A stretch of DNA of 64,000 nucleotides from Marinobacter gelidimuriae (GCF_000372805.1 NZ_KB889871.1:1-64000), one strand, 5' to 3'. Shown: positions 55,891-64,000, numbered from the stretch's first letter. Notes: a model not told the origin generated them from the sequence alone. Made by a program: numbers and translations.

Positions 55891-56867
55891 GTGAGCAAGC
55901 GAACGTCTTGCCGGTACCGGCCAACGCTATTGGCAATTCTTTAGGCAATTCTTTAGGCAACTCTGTCGACAATTCTGTCGGCCATTCGGCCGGTAACCGT
56001 ACCGCTGCGCACTGGCGCGACTATCTGGAGCTGACCAAGCCCAAAATCGTCGCGATGATGATTCTCACGTCGGTCATTGGCATGCTGCTGGCGGTTTCCG
56101 GTCTGCCGTCTTTGCAGGTTCTGGTGTTTGGCAATGCTGGCATTGCGTTACTGGCTGGCGCGGCCGCGGTGATTAACCACGTGGTGGACCAGAAAGTGGA
56201 CGTTGTTATGGCGCGTACTCACAAGCGTCCGGTAGCCACAGGGCGGATTTCTGCTGCTGAAGGACTGTTATTCGCAGGCGTATTGGCGCTGAGCGGTATG
56301 GCGATATTGATGTTGTTGGTGAACAGCCTGACGGCCTGGCTGACACTGGCGTCGCTGGTGGGTTATGCCGGCGTGTATACGCTGTTTCTGAAACGGGCCA
56401 CGCCGCAGAATATTGTGATTGGCGGGCTACCCGGCGCCATGCCGCCGCTGCTGGGTTGGACCGCGGTAACCGGGCAGGTAGACGGCCACGCGCTGCTGCT
56501 GGTGCTGATTATTTTTGCCTGGACGCCACCACATTTCTGGGCATTAGCGATTCATCGTAAGGCAGAGTACGCCAAGGCCCGCATCCCCATGCTGCCGGTG
56601 ACCCACGGTAATTACTACACGGAACTGCACATCCTGCTGTACACTCTTATTCTACTTGCGGTTAGCCTGCTACCGTTTGTGACTGGAATGTCCGGCATGA
56701 TTTATCTGGTCGGCGCCCTTGTGCTTGGCTCGCGCTTTTTGCAGTATGCGATACGCTTGCTGCGCGATGACGATCGGCGCGTAGCGCTGGACAGCTTCAA
56801 ATATTCCATCACCTATCTGATGGCACTGTTTGTCGTGTTACTGGTTGATCACTATACCTTTATCTGA
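55887..56867 (+). CDS. cyoE: Protohaem IX farnesyltransferase (haem O synthase)
   Basis: A 326-residue UbiA-family prenyltransferase. NHVVDQKVDVVMARTHKRP (about 93-111) is the first Asp-rich Mg-diphosphate site, and YTLFLKRATPQNIVIGGLPG plus WTPPHFWALAIHRKAEYAKA form the second conserved region. It adds farnesyl to haem B to give haem O, the substrate of ctaA. The first 35 residues are unusual: a run of N-S-x-G-N units encoded by a 12-base repeat (55927-55986), outside the family core. The start overlaps ctaA as ATGA. Confidence 0.93.
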   Translation: MSEQANVLPVPANAIGNSLGNSLGNSVDNSVGHSAGNRTAAHWRDYLELTKPKIVAMMILTSVIGMLLAVSGLPSLQVLVFGNAGIALLAGAAAVINHVVDQKVDVVMARTHKRPVATGRISAAEGLLFAGVLALSGMAILMLLVNSLTAWLTLASLVGYAGVYTLFLKRATPQNIVIGGLPGAMPPLLGWTAVTGQVDGHALLLVLIIFAWTPPHFWALAIHRKAEYAKARIPMLPVTHGNYYTELHILLYTLILLAVSLLPFVTGMSGMIYLVGALVLGSRFLQYAIRLLRDDDRRVALDSFKYSITYLMALFVVLLVDHYTFI

Positions 56868-56887
56868 CGCTTAAATATGGAGCCCCG

Positions 56888-57556
56888 ATGACCCGCCAGA
56901 TTCGCACAACGTTAATCCTGCTGGTACTGGCGGTGGTGGCTGTATTCGGCCTTTCGATAGCGCGGTATCGGCTGGCGGAGCCAGCACCGGTCGAACAGCC
57001 ACCGGACTTGGCCAGCGCCAATATCTATGTGTACGAGCAGCCGCGGCCGGTGATTGAATTTAAACTCACCGATGAAAACGGCCAGACCGTTACCCGTGAA
57101 AATCTCCGCGGTCATTGGACCTTTGCTTTTGTAGGCTACACCAACTGCCCGGACATCTGTCCGGTAGCCATGGCGGCCCTGCGCCAGACCAACAAGTTGC
57201 TGCCTGCTGCCTTGCCCCAGCCCCGTTACCTGCTGATCAGCGCCGACCCAGAACACGACACGCCTGAAGTTCTAAAAAATTATACGAGCTTCTTTGGTGA
57301 AAATTTCCACGGTTACAGTGGTGATATAGACATAACCCGCGCCCTGGCGACCAGTTTGGGAGCGGTGTTTGTGCAGCGTGAAACGGAGGGTGGTTTACTG
57401 GTGGACCACAGCGGCCATTTTGCACTGATCGGCCCCTCGGCCGAAGTGGTGGCGCTGATACAGCCTCCCCATAAACCGCAGCAACTAGTCGATGGCTTCG
57501 AGCAGATTTACCGCTGGGCAGATCGCCGGCGTCAGACAAACAGCTCCGCTTATTAA
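56888..57556 (+). CDS. SCO1/SenC-family copper chaperone
   Basis: A 222-residue protein with an N-terminal membrane anchor (TLILLVLAVVAVFGLSIARY, about 8-27) and a thioredoxin-fold domain. GYTNCPDICPVAMAAL has the copper-binding CxxxC (about 85-89), and LVDHSGHFALIG the third ligand, His. It delivers copper to the CuA site of subunit II and ends the oxidase assembly cluster. The following MFS gene starts 43 bases downstream and may be co-transcribed. Confidence 0.93.
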   Translation: MTRQIRTTLILLVLAVVAVFGLSIARYRLAEPAPVEQPPDLASANIYVYEQPRPVIEFKLTDENGQTVTRENLRGHWTFAFVGYTNCPDICPVAMAALRQTNKLLPAALPQPRYLLISADPEHDTPEVLKNYTSFFGENFHGYSGDIDITRALATSLGAVFVQRETEGGLLVDHSGHFALIGPSAEVVALIQPPHKPQQLVDGFEQIYRWADRRRQTNSSAY

Positions 57557-57599
57557 TTCAGTTCTGCTTCAACGTTTTTTATAATCACAAGTAGCTCAC

Positions 57600-58652
57600 A
57601 TGACTCAAAAACCGGCCTCTTCCGCGCTTCACTCGTCGCCGGCCACTCCCCGCGAACTTTTTACCGCACTGGCCGCCGGTGCGGTGCTTCTTCTTGTGGT
57701 GCACGCCCTTGGGCGTTTTATGTACACCCCACTTTTGCCTTATTTGGTGAATGACGGCCTGTTTTCCGCCGCAGATGGTGCGGCCGTGGCCACCTGGAAT
57801 TATATGGGCTATCTGATGGGTGCCGTGCTGGCCATCCGCTGGCATCGCATTGTTCATATTCGCCGTATTTTGCCGCTAGCCGTGGCGGTGCACATTGCCA
57901 CCACTGTGCTGGTGGCGGTTGAAACCGATCTGACGGCTATTTCCACGACCCGCTGGCTTAACGGCGTGGCCAATGGCGTGGTGTTTGTGCAGGCACCAGC
58001 GCTTATTCTGGAGTGGCTGGTGTTGCGTAACCGCGCCAGCCTGAGCGGGCTGGTGTATTTCGGAGTGGGTTTTGGCCTGCTGCTGTCCGCAGGTGTGGTC
58101 AGCGGCACGGCGGACTGGCTGGAAGGCCCGGAACGCTGGTGGCCGGCGGCTGTTATCTCTGTTCCGCTGGCGGCTTGGGGTACCTGGAAGCTGATGCAGT
58201 TAGATGTGCCGATGCATCCCCCGGTGGCTATTAACAATTGCGGTGAAGCTCTCAGCACCGTGGATATGGAATCGCCTGGGTGCGATATTCTGGCGCTGAA
58301 GATTAACTTCGCCATTCAGTTAGCGGGTGTTCTCGCTGCGGTGGTGATTCCGGGTGCACTGGGGCTGATTCTATGTGCCATCCTGGTGGGCGTTACTTTC
58401 CTGGGCACGGTATTGCTGACCCAGCGCATTGGACGGGCATTGCATCCGCACCAGGGGCCACGCTTGTCTGCGGCGATGGTGGCCTTGTATGGCTTTACCC
58501 AAATGGTCGGCCCCTGGTTAACCAAACAGTGGCTGGATGCCGGTGGAACTCTAGCGTCAGCGTTCGGTATAGGGGTAGGGGCGCTGTTGTTCGGATGGGT
58601 GTTTTTGCTCTTCGTACCACGGCCGGATGTTTGGCATTCTCGTTCTGTTTAG
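57600..58652 (+). CDS. YbfB/YjiJ-type MFS transporter, possibly shortened
   Basis: The 350-residue protein has the YbfB/YjiJ layout at both ends: HALGRFMYTPLLPYLVNDGL, NYMGYLMGAVLA, and near the C-terminus LYGFTQMVGPWLTKQWLDAG. Family members I recall are about 380-400 residues. The central region (near residue 235, DILALKINFAIQLAGV) passes from the cytoplasmic loop straight into a late helix, as if one or two helices were missing (junction near 58300-58315). The frame is open throughout. If the shortening is real the carrier is probably inactive. Substrate unknown. Confidence 0.65.
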   Translation: MTQKPASSALHSSPATPRELFTALAAGAVLLLVVHALGRFMYTPLLPYLVNDGLFSAADGAAVATWNYMGYLMGAVLAIRWHRIVHIRRILPLAVAVHIATTVLVAVETDLTAISTTRWLNGVANGVVFVQAPALILEWLVLRNRASLSGLVYFGVGFGLLLSAGVVSGTADWLEGPERWWPAAVISVPLAAWGTWKLMQLDVPMHPPVAINNCGEALSTVDMESPGCDILALKINFAIQLAGVLAAVVIPGALGLILCAILVGVTFLGTVLLTQRIGRALHPHQGPRLSAAMVALYGFTQMVGPWLTKQWLDAGGTLASAFGIGVGALLFGWVFLLFVPRPDVWHSRSV

Positions 58653-58760
58653 CCCTTGGTTTTTAGCCGATATCGCTTTACCGACTTAACCCACGCATCG
58701 CCGTGCTAAGCTTCCGGCTTATCTCCGACTTATCTCCGGGTTTCGCAGGGTGTGGGGGTG

Positions 58761-58829
58761 AATTTGAATTTTTGGCCGGACAAAGGTGTCTGAGCGCAGC
58801 GAGTTCTTTTCCGGCCAAAAATTCAAATT
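58761..58829. repeat. Stem-loop element, core-loop family, copy B
   Basis: AATTTGAATTTTTGGCCGGA (58761-58780) pairs perfectly, 20 of 20, with 58810-58829. The loop contains TGTCTGAGCGCAGCGAGTT, identical over 19 bases to the loop of copy A at 42663 (opposite strand), while the arms of the two copies are unrelated. It lies between the MFS gene and hrpB. Confidence 0.85.
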
Positions 58830-58888
58830 TGCTCCCGCGCCAACTCCCAGCCCAGCAGACTAAACTCAAACCAAAAAGCCGAAGCAAC

Positions 58889-61381
58889 GTGCTCCCGATA
58901 GAACACATCCTCCCCCAACTCAAACAAACCCTGGAAACCAACACCACTGCCTTGCTGCAGGCGCCGCCGGGCGCTGGCAAAACCACCCGTGTGCCGCTGG
59001 CGTTGCTGGATGCACCCTGGCGTCAGGGGCGGCGGATTTTAATGTTGGAGCCGCGGCGACTGGCGGCTCGTTCGGCGGCGCGGTATATGGCCGGGCAGAT
59101 GGGCGAGCAAGCGGGGCAGACGGTGGGTTACCGTACGCGCCTGGATACCCGGGTGTCGGCGGCTACCGTGATTGAAGTGGTGACCGAGGGCATTCTTACC
59201 CGTTTGATTCAGAGCGACCCGCTGCTGGAAGACTACGCCGCGGTGCTGTTTGATGAGTTTCATCAGCGTTCGTTGCAGGCAGATCTGGGACTGGCTCTGG
59301 TGCGGGAATCGCAGCAGGTGCTGCGGGAGGATTTGCGGGTGTTAGTGATGTCAGCCACGCTGGATACCGCCCCCATTGCCCGTTTTCTGGGCGATGTACC
59401 GGTTCTAAGCAGCGAGGGCCGGGCGTTTCCGGTGGAGGTTTTGTATCGGCCTGCCGCGTCTGCGCAGCGTCAGCCGCGGGTGGTGGATCAGGTCACGGCG
59501 GTGGTGCTTGAGGCCTTGGCTCAGCAGCCGGGTTCGGTGCTGGTGTTTTTGCCTGGCGCCGGTGAAATCCGGAGGGTGGCGCAAGCACTGGCGGGGCAGG
59601 TGGCGTCGGATGTGGGGATTGCGCCATTGTTTGGCAATTTGCAGGCAGCGGAGCAGGATCGTGCGATTGCTCCGGCCGCTGAGGACACCCGCAAGGTGGT
59701 GCTGGCAACGGCGATTGCCGAAACCAGTTTGACCATTGAAGGCGTGCGGGTGGTGGTTGATAGCGGCCAGCAGCGGCGGGCGGTGTTTGACCCCGGAAGT
59801 GGCATGACGCGGCTGGTGACGGGCCGGGTATCAAAAGCGTCGGCAGAGCAGCGTAAAGGGCGCGCCGGGCGAACCCAGCCCGGGGTGTGCTATCGCCTGT
59901 GGAGTGAGTCTGAGCAGTATGGTCTGGCAGATTTTACCCCGCCGGAGATTCGCGAAGCGGATCTGGCGCCGCTGGTTCTGGAGCTGGCCCAGTGGGGCGC
60001 GCGGTCGCCCGATCAGCTGCAGTGGGTTGAGCCGCCGCCGGCGGCGCATTGGCAGCAGGCGGTGGAGTTGCTGCAATTGCTGGATATGCTGGGCGAAGAC
60101 TGCGCCATTACTAGCCACGGTAAGGCGGCGCGGGCACTGGGCGTTCATCCGCGGTTGGCGCACATGGTATTGCTGGGCCGTTCATTGGGGCTAGGTTCCT
60201 TGGCGTCAGAATTAGCGGCACTGCTGGAAGACCGGGATCTGCTGGGCCCGGGTGCTGGCGCCGACATGCACGAGCGCGTGCGGGTACTGCGTGGTGAGCG
60301 TGGCCACGCACGGGTAGACCCGGCGCGAATTCAGGCAGTGCGAAAGCAGGCCAGGCGCCTGGAACCAGCAACGTCATCGGCCAATCATGCTTCTTCGCCG
60401 GCGCCCACTGCGACAGAGGTGGGGCGTTTGCTGGCGCTGGCTTATCCGGACCGTATAGCCCGCCGCCGGCCCGGTGATGCCCCCCGTTACCAGCTTAGTA
60501 ATGGAAAGGGTGCGCTGCTGCGCGACGACGATGCCCTGGCTCGTTACGACTGGCTGGTGGCGGCGGATCTGGACGGTAAGGCCCGCGAAGCGCAAATTTA
60601 CCTGGCGGCGCCGGTGGATTTGGCGACTTTGGAAAGTGTCCTTGCGGCGCACATTCAGCAACGTGACGAAGCCGAATGGGATGATCGGCGCGGCACCGTG
60701 GTTGCGCGCCAGGTGCGCCGCTTGGGTGCCTTGCTGCTGGCCGAAAAACCGCTGGCGAAACCGTCTGCAGAACTGATGCAGCAGGGCTTGCTGGCCGCGG
60801 TGCGGCGCAAAGGGCTGGATAGCCTGCAGTGGACCGCCGGCGCCAGGCAGTGGCAGGCGCGGGTCGGGCTGCTGGCACGGCATTTCCCCGAAGACTGGCC
60901 GGATGTCAGTGACCAAGCGTTGATGAGTTCGCTGGAAAGCTGGCTGGGGCCCTACCTGATGGGCCTGAGCCGTTGGGCCGAACTGCAAAAGCTGAGTGTG
61001 CAAGGCGCCCTGAACGGCTTGCTGGATTACGCCCGGCAGCAACGCCTGAACGAGCTGGCGCCAACGGCGCTGACGATTCCAACCGGTAGTTTGGTGACGC
61101 TTGATTACACCGCGGAAAACGGCCCGGTGTTGGCGGCCAAGCTGCAGGCGCTGTTTGGCTGGACGCGAACGCCCACCGTCGCCGGTGGTCAGGTGCCGGT
61201 GTTAATACACCTATTGTCGCCTGCCCAGCGGCCGCTGGCGGTCACGGCGGATCTGGCCAGCTTCTGGGCCAACGTGTATCCACAGGTGCGCAAAGACACT
61301 CGTGGGCGCTACCCCAAACATCCGTGGCCGGAAGATCCGCTGACCGCCGTGGCTCAGCAGGGCGTGAAGCGTAAAGCCTAG
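58889..61381 (+). CDS. hrpB: ATP-dependent helicase HrpB
   Basis: An 830-residue DEAH-type helicase close in length to E. coli HrpB. LLQAPPGAGKTTRVPLALL is Walker A, VLFDEFHQRSLQADLGLALV contains the DEFH form of the DExH box characteristic of HrpB, VMSATLDTAPIA is motif III, and STRADDLE-type motifs VLATAIAETSLTIEGV and QRKGRAGRTQPGVCYRLW follow. The C-terminal HrpB-specific domain ends near PKHPWPEDPLTA. Its RNA target is unknown. The GTG at 58889 starts the domain; the longer frame runs back through the stem-loop element. Confidence 0.92.
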   Translation: MLPIEHILPQLKQTLETNTTALLQAPPGAGKTTRVPLALLDAPWRQGRRILMLEPRRLAARSAARYMAGQMGEQAGQTVGYRTRLDTRVSAATVIEVVTEGILTRLIQSDPLLEDYAAVLFDEFHQRSLQADLGLALVRESQQVLREDLRVLVMSATLDTAPIARFLGDVPVLSSEGRAFPVEVLYRPAASAQRQPRVVDQVTAVVLEALAQQPGSVLVFLPGAGEIRRVAQALAGQVASDVGIAPLFGNLQAAEQDRAIAPAAEDTRKVVLATAIAETSLTIEGVRVVVDSGQQRRAVFDPGSGMTRLVTGRVSKASAEQRKGRAGRTQPGVCYRLWSESEQYGLADFTPPEIREADLAPLVLELAQWGARSPDQLQWVEPPPAAHWQQAVELLQLLDMLGEDCAITSHGKAARALGVHPRLAHMVLLGRSLGLGSLASELAALLEDRDLLGPGAGADMHERVRVLRGERGHARVDPARIQAVRKQARRLEPATSSANHASSPAPTATEVGRLLALAYPDRIARRRPGDAPRYQLSNGKGALLRDDDALARYDWLVAADLDGKAREAQIYLAAPVDLATLESVLAAHIQQRDEAEWDDRRGTVVARQVRRLGALLLAEKPLAKPSAELMQQGLLAAVRRKGLDSLQWTAGARQWQARVGLLARHFPEDWPDVSDQALMSSLESWLGPYLMGLSRWAELQKLSVQGALNGLLDYARQQRLNELAPTALTIPTGSLVTLDYTAENGPVLAAKLQALFGWTRTPTVAGGQVPVLIHLLSPAQRPLAVTADLASFWANVYPQVRKDTRGRYPKHPWPEDPLTAVAQQGVKRKA

Positions 61382-61557
61382 CGCTCGATCGCATTTTGTC
61401 ATTGTGCAAGTTGGCTTGAGCTCTCAGGCCGTTTATTTTGGGGTTTTCGACTGATATTCCCAATATGGGATGAACGTCAAATTATCTATATCGATAGTGC
61501 TTGCCAGCGGACAAAAAACGCCTAAAATTCTCGCACTTAATCCTGTGTGAAACCCTC

Positions 61558-62037
61558 ATGCACTGTGCCTCATTTGATATTTTCCGCACTCTTGGTTTTC
61601 CCGATACCACCGTACTCAAGCCGGATCAGTTTTTGCGTCACAAGGAATTGCTGCGCGATGCTGACTGGGTGCTTTTCCCGGAGTATTGGCAGCTAAACAC
61701 TCTGGTACATGGTTTGAAATGCCGGGTGTTTCCCAGTATTGCCAGCTATCGCATTGGTCACGACAAAGTGGAAATGACCCGGGTGTTTCAGGCTATCGCG
61801 CCTGAGCACACGCCCTGGACGTTGATTACCGCCAATGGCCCCCAGGAACGCGAACAGATATGGCAGGATATGGCCCTGCCCTTTGTACTGGAATTCAACC
61901 GCCTGTTTGGCAATCAGGGTTTGGGCCAGGGCACGGATTTGCAAGACGCGATATTGGCGTACCTGCACCAGTGCAACGAACCCCGTAACCCGGAAGAGCC
62001 GATGATGCCTGATCCGGTATGGCCAGTGGCGGTTTAA
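61558..62037 (+). pseudogene. ATP-grasp-type protein with its catalytic core deleted in frame
   Basis: The 159-residue frame starts MHCASFDIFRTLGFPDTTVL and RIGHDKVEMTRVFQAIAPEH, the pre-ATP-grasp part of a RimK-like family I recall from Marinobacter and relatives. It then jumps at PFV (near 61880-61890) to LEFNRLFGNQGLGQG. The LEFN piece is the last metal-binding motif of an ATP-grasp domain. The 100 or so residues between, which should hold the nucleotide-binding lysines and acidic residues, are absent. The product should not bind ATP. The open frame means translation is still possible. Confidence 0.72.
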
Positions 62038-62161
62038 ATCTTACTGGGGTCCTGCTGGCCGGCGCTTGCAGCGGCTGGTATTTTGACTATCTTGCAAAAC
62101 AATGCGATTTGCACCAGGCCTGTTTTATGTGTAGATATGCTGATATGCGGACTTGAAAAAA

Positions 62162-62217
62162 AGCCCGATGATCGCGCTAATCAACGGGCTCTGCCGCTAA
62201 GGCGCAGAGCCTTTTTT
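62162..62217 (+). promoter_or_regulatory. Attenuator-like leader of the lysine/ornithine decarboxylase gene
   Basis: Hairpin 1 pairs AGCCCG (62162-62167) with CGGGCT (62185-62190). Hairpin 2 pairs GGCTCTGC (62187-62194) with GCAGAGCC (62204-62211) and is followed by TTTTTT (62212-62217), a full intrinsic terminator. The two share bases 62187-62190 and cannot form together, so hairpin 1 could act as an antiterminator. A 10-codon open frame (62168-62200, MIALINGLCR) ends inside the terminator loop, so its translation could also affect folding. Confidence 0.55.
62187..62217 (+). terminator. Intrinsic terminator before the decarboxylase gene
   Basis: An 8-bp perfect G/C-rich stem with a 9-base loop, followed by six T. 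It ends 33 bases before the ATG at 62251 and 150 bases after the ATP-grasp stop, so it suits attenuation of the downstream gene better than simple termination of the upstream one. Confidence 0.8.
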
Positions 62218-62250
62218 CTACTGAATACCCTGTGGAGGGACACACCACCC

Positions 62251-63426
62251 ATGACCGAGTTATCCAACGCCCGTATTACCGACTACTACACCGAAAGCAC
62301 GTTCAATCGTATTCGGCAGTTCGCCGAAGGCAAAGAAACGCCATTTGTGGTGATTGATACCGCCACTATCGATTATCACTATAACGAACTGGTTGAGGGT
62401 TTCCCTTACGCACAGGTGTACTACGCGGTGAAAGCCAATCCGGCCCCGCAGGTTTTGACTCTGCTGCGCGACAAGGGTGCCAACTTTGACATCGCTTCGG
62501 TGTACGAGCTGGAAAAGGTAATGGCGTTGGGTGTGACCGGCGACCGTATCAGCTTTGGCAACACCATCAAAAAAGCCAAAGATGTACGTACATTTTACGA
62601 GAAAGGCGTGCGCATGTTTGCCACCGATTCGGAAGCGGATCTGCGCAATATTGCCAAGGCTGCGCCGGGCTCAAAAATCTACGTGCGGATTCTGACGGAA
62701 GGCACGCAAACCGCCGATTGGCCGCTATCGCGCAAGTTTGGTTGTCAGCAGGACATGGCCATGGACCTGCTGATTCTGGCCCGTGACTTAGGCCTGGTGC
62801 CTTACGGTGTGTCGTTCCACGTAGGTTCGCAGCAGCGTGAAATTGGCGCCTGGGATTCCGCGCTGGCCAAAGTGAAGGTGATTTTCGAGCGCATGAAAGA
62901 AGAAGACGGCATCGAACTGAAAATGATTAATATGGGTGGTGGTTTCCCGGCCAATTACATTACCCGCACTAATGAGTTGAAGGTGTACGCCGAGGAAATT
63001 AATCGTTTCCTGCACGAAGACTTTGGCGACGAGCTGCCGGAAATCATTATTGAGCCGGGTCGCTCGCTGATTTCCAACGCCGGTGTGTTGGTGAGCGAGG
63101 TGGTGCTGATTTCCCGTAAATCCAGCACTGCCATGCACCGCTGGGTGTATACCGACGTGGGCAAGTTTTCCGGACTGATTGAAACTCTGGACGAAGCTAT
63201 CAAGTTTCCGGTCTGGACTGAAAAGGTCGGCGAAGGTGAAGATTGCGTGATTGCCGGGCCAACCTGCGACAGTGCCGACATCATGTATGAAGACCACAAG
63301 TACCCGCTGCCGCTGAGTCTGGCGATTGGTGACCGCATGTACTGGTTCTCGACTGGCGCTTACACCACCACCTACAGCGCGGTGGAATTCAACGGCTTCC
63401 CGCCGCTGAAAGATTACTACATTTAA
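62251..63426 (+). CDS. speC: Lysine/ornithine decarboxylase, PLP fold type III
   Basis: A 391-residue group IV decarboxylase of the eukaryotic-ODC type. YYAVKANPAPQVL holds the PLP Lys (about 61), FHVGSQQREIGAW and MGGGFPANY bind the cofactor phosphate, and EPGRSLISNAG plus GPTCDSAD (catalytic Cys, about 337) complete the site shared between subunits. It resembles pseudomonad SpeC-type enzymes that act on ornithine and often lysine, giving putrescine or cadaverine; specificity cannot be read here. GGAGGG precedes the ATG at 62251. The frame stays open upstream to 62083 through the leader hairpins, but that part is not protein-like. A terminator-antiterminator leader suggests regulated expression. 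Confidence 0.88.
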   Translation: MTELSNARITDYYTESTFNRIRQFAEGKETPFVVIDTATIDYHYNELVEGFPYAQVYYAVKANPAPQVLTLLRDKGANFDIASVYELEKVMALGVTGDRISFGNTIKKAKDVRTFYEKGVRMFATDSEADLRNIAKAAPGSKIYVRILTEGTQTADWPLSRKFGCQQDMAMDLLILARDLGLVPYGVSFHVGSQQREIGAWDSALAKVKVIFERMKEEDGIELKMINMGGGFPANYITRTNELKVYAEEINRFLHEDFGDELPEIIIEPGRSLISNAGVLVSEVVLISRKSSTAMHRWVYTDVGKFSGLIETLDEAIKFPVWTEKVGEGEDCVIAGPTCDSADIMYEDHKYPLPLSLAIGDRMYWFSTGAYTTTYSAVEFNGFPPLKDYYI

Positions 63427-63480
63427 CGACGGTTGATTCAGCCGAGCCAGACAGTGGCTCGGCTGGCAATGTCGCAGTAT

Positions 63481-63511
63481 AAAAAACGGGGCCAGACAGG
63501 CCCCGTTTTTT
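63481..63511. terminator. Bidirectional terminator between converging genes
   Basis: AAAAAACGGGGCC pairs with GGCCCCGTTTTTT around AGACA. With A and T runs on both flanks it can end transcription from both sides, the decarboxylase gene and the minus-strand MFS gene, whose stop codon overlaps it. Confidence 0.92.
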
Positions 63512-64000
63512 ATGAGCTGCGTTCCAGCTTCAGGTTGAACGCGATGGGCAATACCAGTACGCCGTAGGCGATCATCACCCAGAAAGCGTGGCGGATGTCG
63601 CCACTGGCGTCTGACACCAGGCCGCCGATCATCGGCACGACGAAGGCCACGGTATAACCCACCAGAAAGTTACCCGCCGACAGGCGCCCAGTTTCGGCCG
63701 AGGACACCAACAGTGGCGGCACGGCCACCATCAAGATCAGCAGAAGTCCGGCGGTGAAACTCATAAACGTGGCGCTGAGAATGCCGAGCCAGTCGGGCAT
63801 CAGCACAGCGCCGATGGCTCCTAGCAGGCTCAGAATCAACATCAGTATCAGCGGGCTTTTTCGCCCTACCCAAAAACGCGCCATTTTTAGCATCAGAATA
63901 GACGCTACCACTTGCGCAAAGTTGTACCAGAACAGGGCATCGGTAAGCTGATCCAGTTCACCGCGCTGCTCCAGCAGGTTGCTCATATACGCGTTGAAAC
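63510..64000 (-). CDS. MFS transporter, C-terminal part (continues beyond the window)
   Basis: The visible 163 residues hold the last four to five membrane helices of a major facilitator protein: FWYNFAQVVASILMLKMARF with the inter-helix charged motif WVGRKSPLILM, then LSATFMSFTAGLLLILMVAV, SAGNFLVGYTVAFVVPMIGG and AFWVMIAYGVLVLPIAF. The pattern is closest to CynX/NimT-like carriers. The frame remains open to the edge (FNAYMSNLL), so the start is outside. Substrate unknown. Confidence 0.8.
   Translation of the reverse strand, partial: FNAYMSNLLEQRGELDQLTDALFWYNFAQVVASILMLKMARFWVGRKSPLILMLILSLLGAIGAVLMPDWLGILSATFMSFTAGLLLILMVAVPPLLVSSAETGRLSAGNFLVGYTVAFVVPMIGGLVSDASGDIRHAFWVMIAYGVLVLPIAFNLKLERSS

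Noticed and set aside
58703..58888. N-terminal extension of HrpB
   Set aside because: The open frame crosses the stem-loop element; the helicase domain starts at the GTG 58889.
62083..62250. N-terminal extension of the decarboxylase by 56 residues
   Set aside because: The frame is open, but it runs through the terminator hairpins, and a GGAGGG site marks the ATG at 62251 where family similarity begins.

Overview
The window reads as the chromosome of a marine gammaproteobacterium close to Marinobacter. The basis is protein-level resemblance and gene order: gmhB-glyS-glyQ, trkA-rsmB-fmt-def, divergent lysM-dprA-tsaC-hemF-aroE, and further on coxB-coxA-coxC-DUF2909-SURF1-ctaA-cyoE-SCO. This order matches what I recall of the origin-proximal region of Pseudomonas, so the window probably lies near oriC. 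The genus call is inference, since no rRNA or dnaA is present.

Positions 1-8340 are an accessory, decayed zone. It holds an IS5-family transposase tail, a DUF2442 gene, an S41 peptidase that has lost its catalytic core, and a haem-binding/DUF2231 pair behind a 14-bp palindrome. It also holds a cystathionine gamma-synthase remnant fused to the end of an IS21-family element, a ParS/MbcA-type antitoxin without a visible toxin, a broken serine resolvase, a zinc-ribbon membrane protein, and an intact serine resolvase with its probable res site.

Positions 8503-24844, all on the minus strand, are a complete type 1 BREX phage-defence locus. In transcription order it is HTH gene, brxA, brxB, brxC, a Schlafen-AlbA/HATPase/winged-helix gene, pglX, an AIPR-family gene, pglZ, brxL. 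Two genes are additions to the six-gene core. The only sizeable gap inside the locus, just before pglX, carries two inverted repeats built from TTGGCTCA, which look like an internal operator. The island stops next to a tRNA-Pro(CGG) gene.

Positions 25240-42607 are mostly core housekeeping: tRNA-Pro, LPS heptose phosphatase, glycyl-tRNA synthetase, K+ uptake regulator, initiator-tRNA formylation and peptide deformylation, DprA, t6A synthesis, haem and shikimate enzymes, and oligopeptidase A. A motA/motB-like pair in this stretch is broken by deletions.

Positions 42608-47850 hold repeats, a broken Na+/H+ antiporter, and a cupredoxin / sensor / DUF3034 / truncated-haemoglobin group in which a deletion has fused the sensor to DUF3034. 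Positions 49359-57556 encode aa3-type cytochrome c oxidase and its assembly factors. ctaG (cox11), expected between coxA and coxC, is absent. After that come an MFS transporter, hrpB, a gutted ATP-grasp gene, a lysine/ornithine decarboxylase behind an attenuator-like leader, and the end of another MFS gene.

A recurrent feature is internal deletion of non-essential genes (S41 peptidase, metB-like gene, motA, motB, antiporter, sensor/DUF3034, ATP-grasp, possibly an MFS gene), while essential genes stay intact. The other leading observations are the BREX variant with its internal dyads, a stem-loop family with an invariant loop but unrelated self-complementary arms, and the decarboxylase leader.
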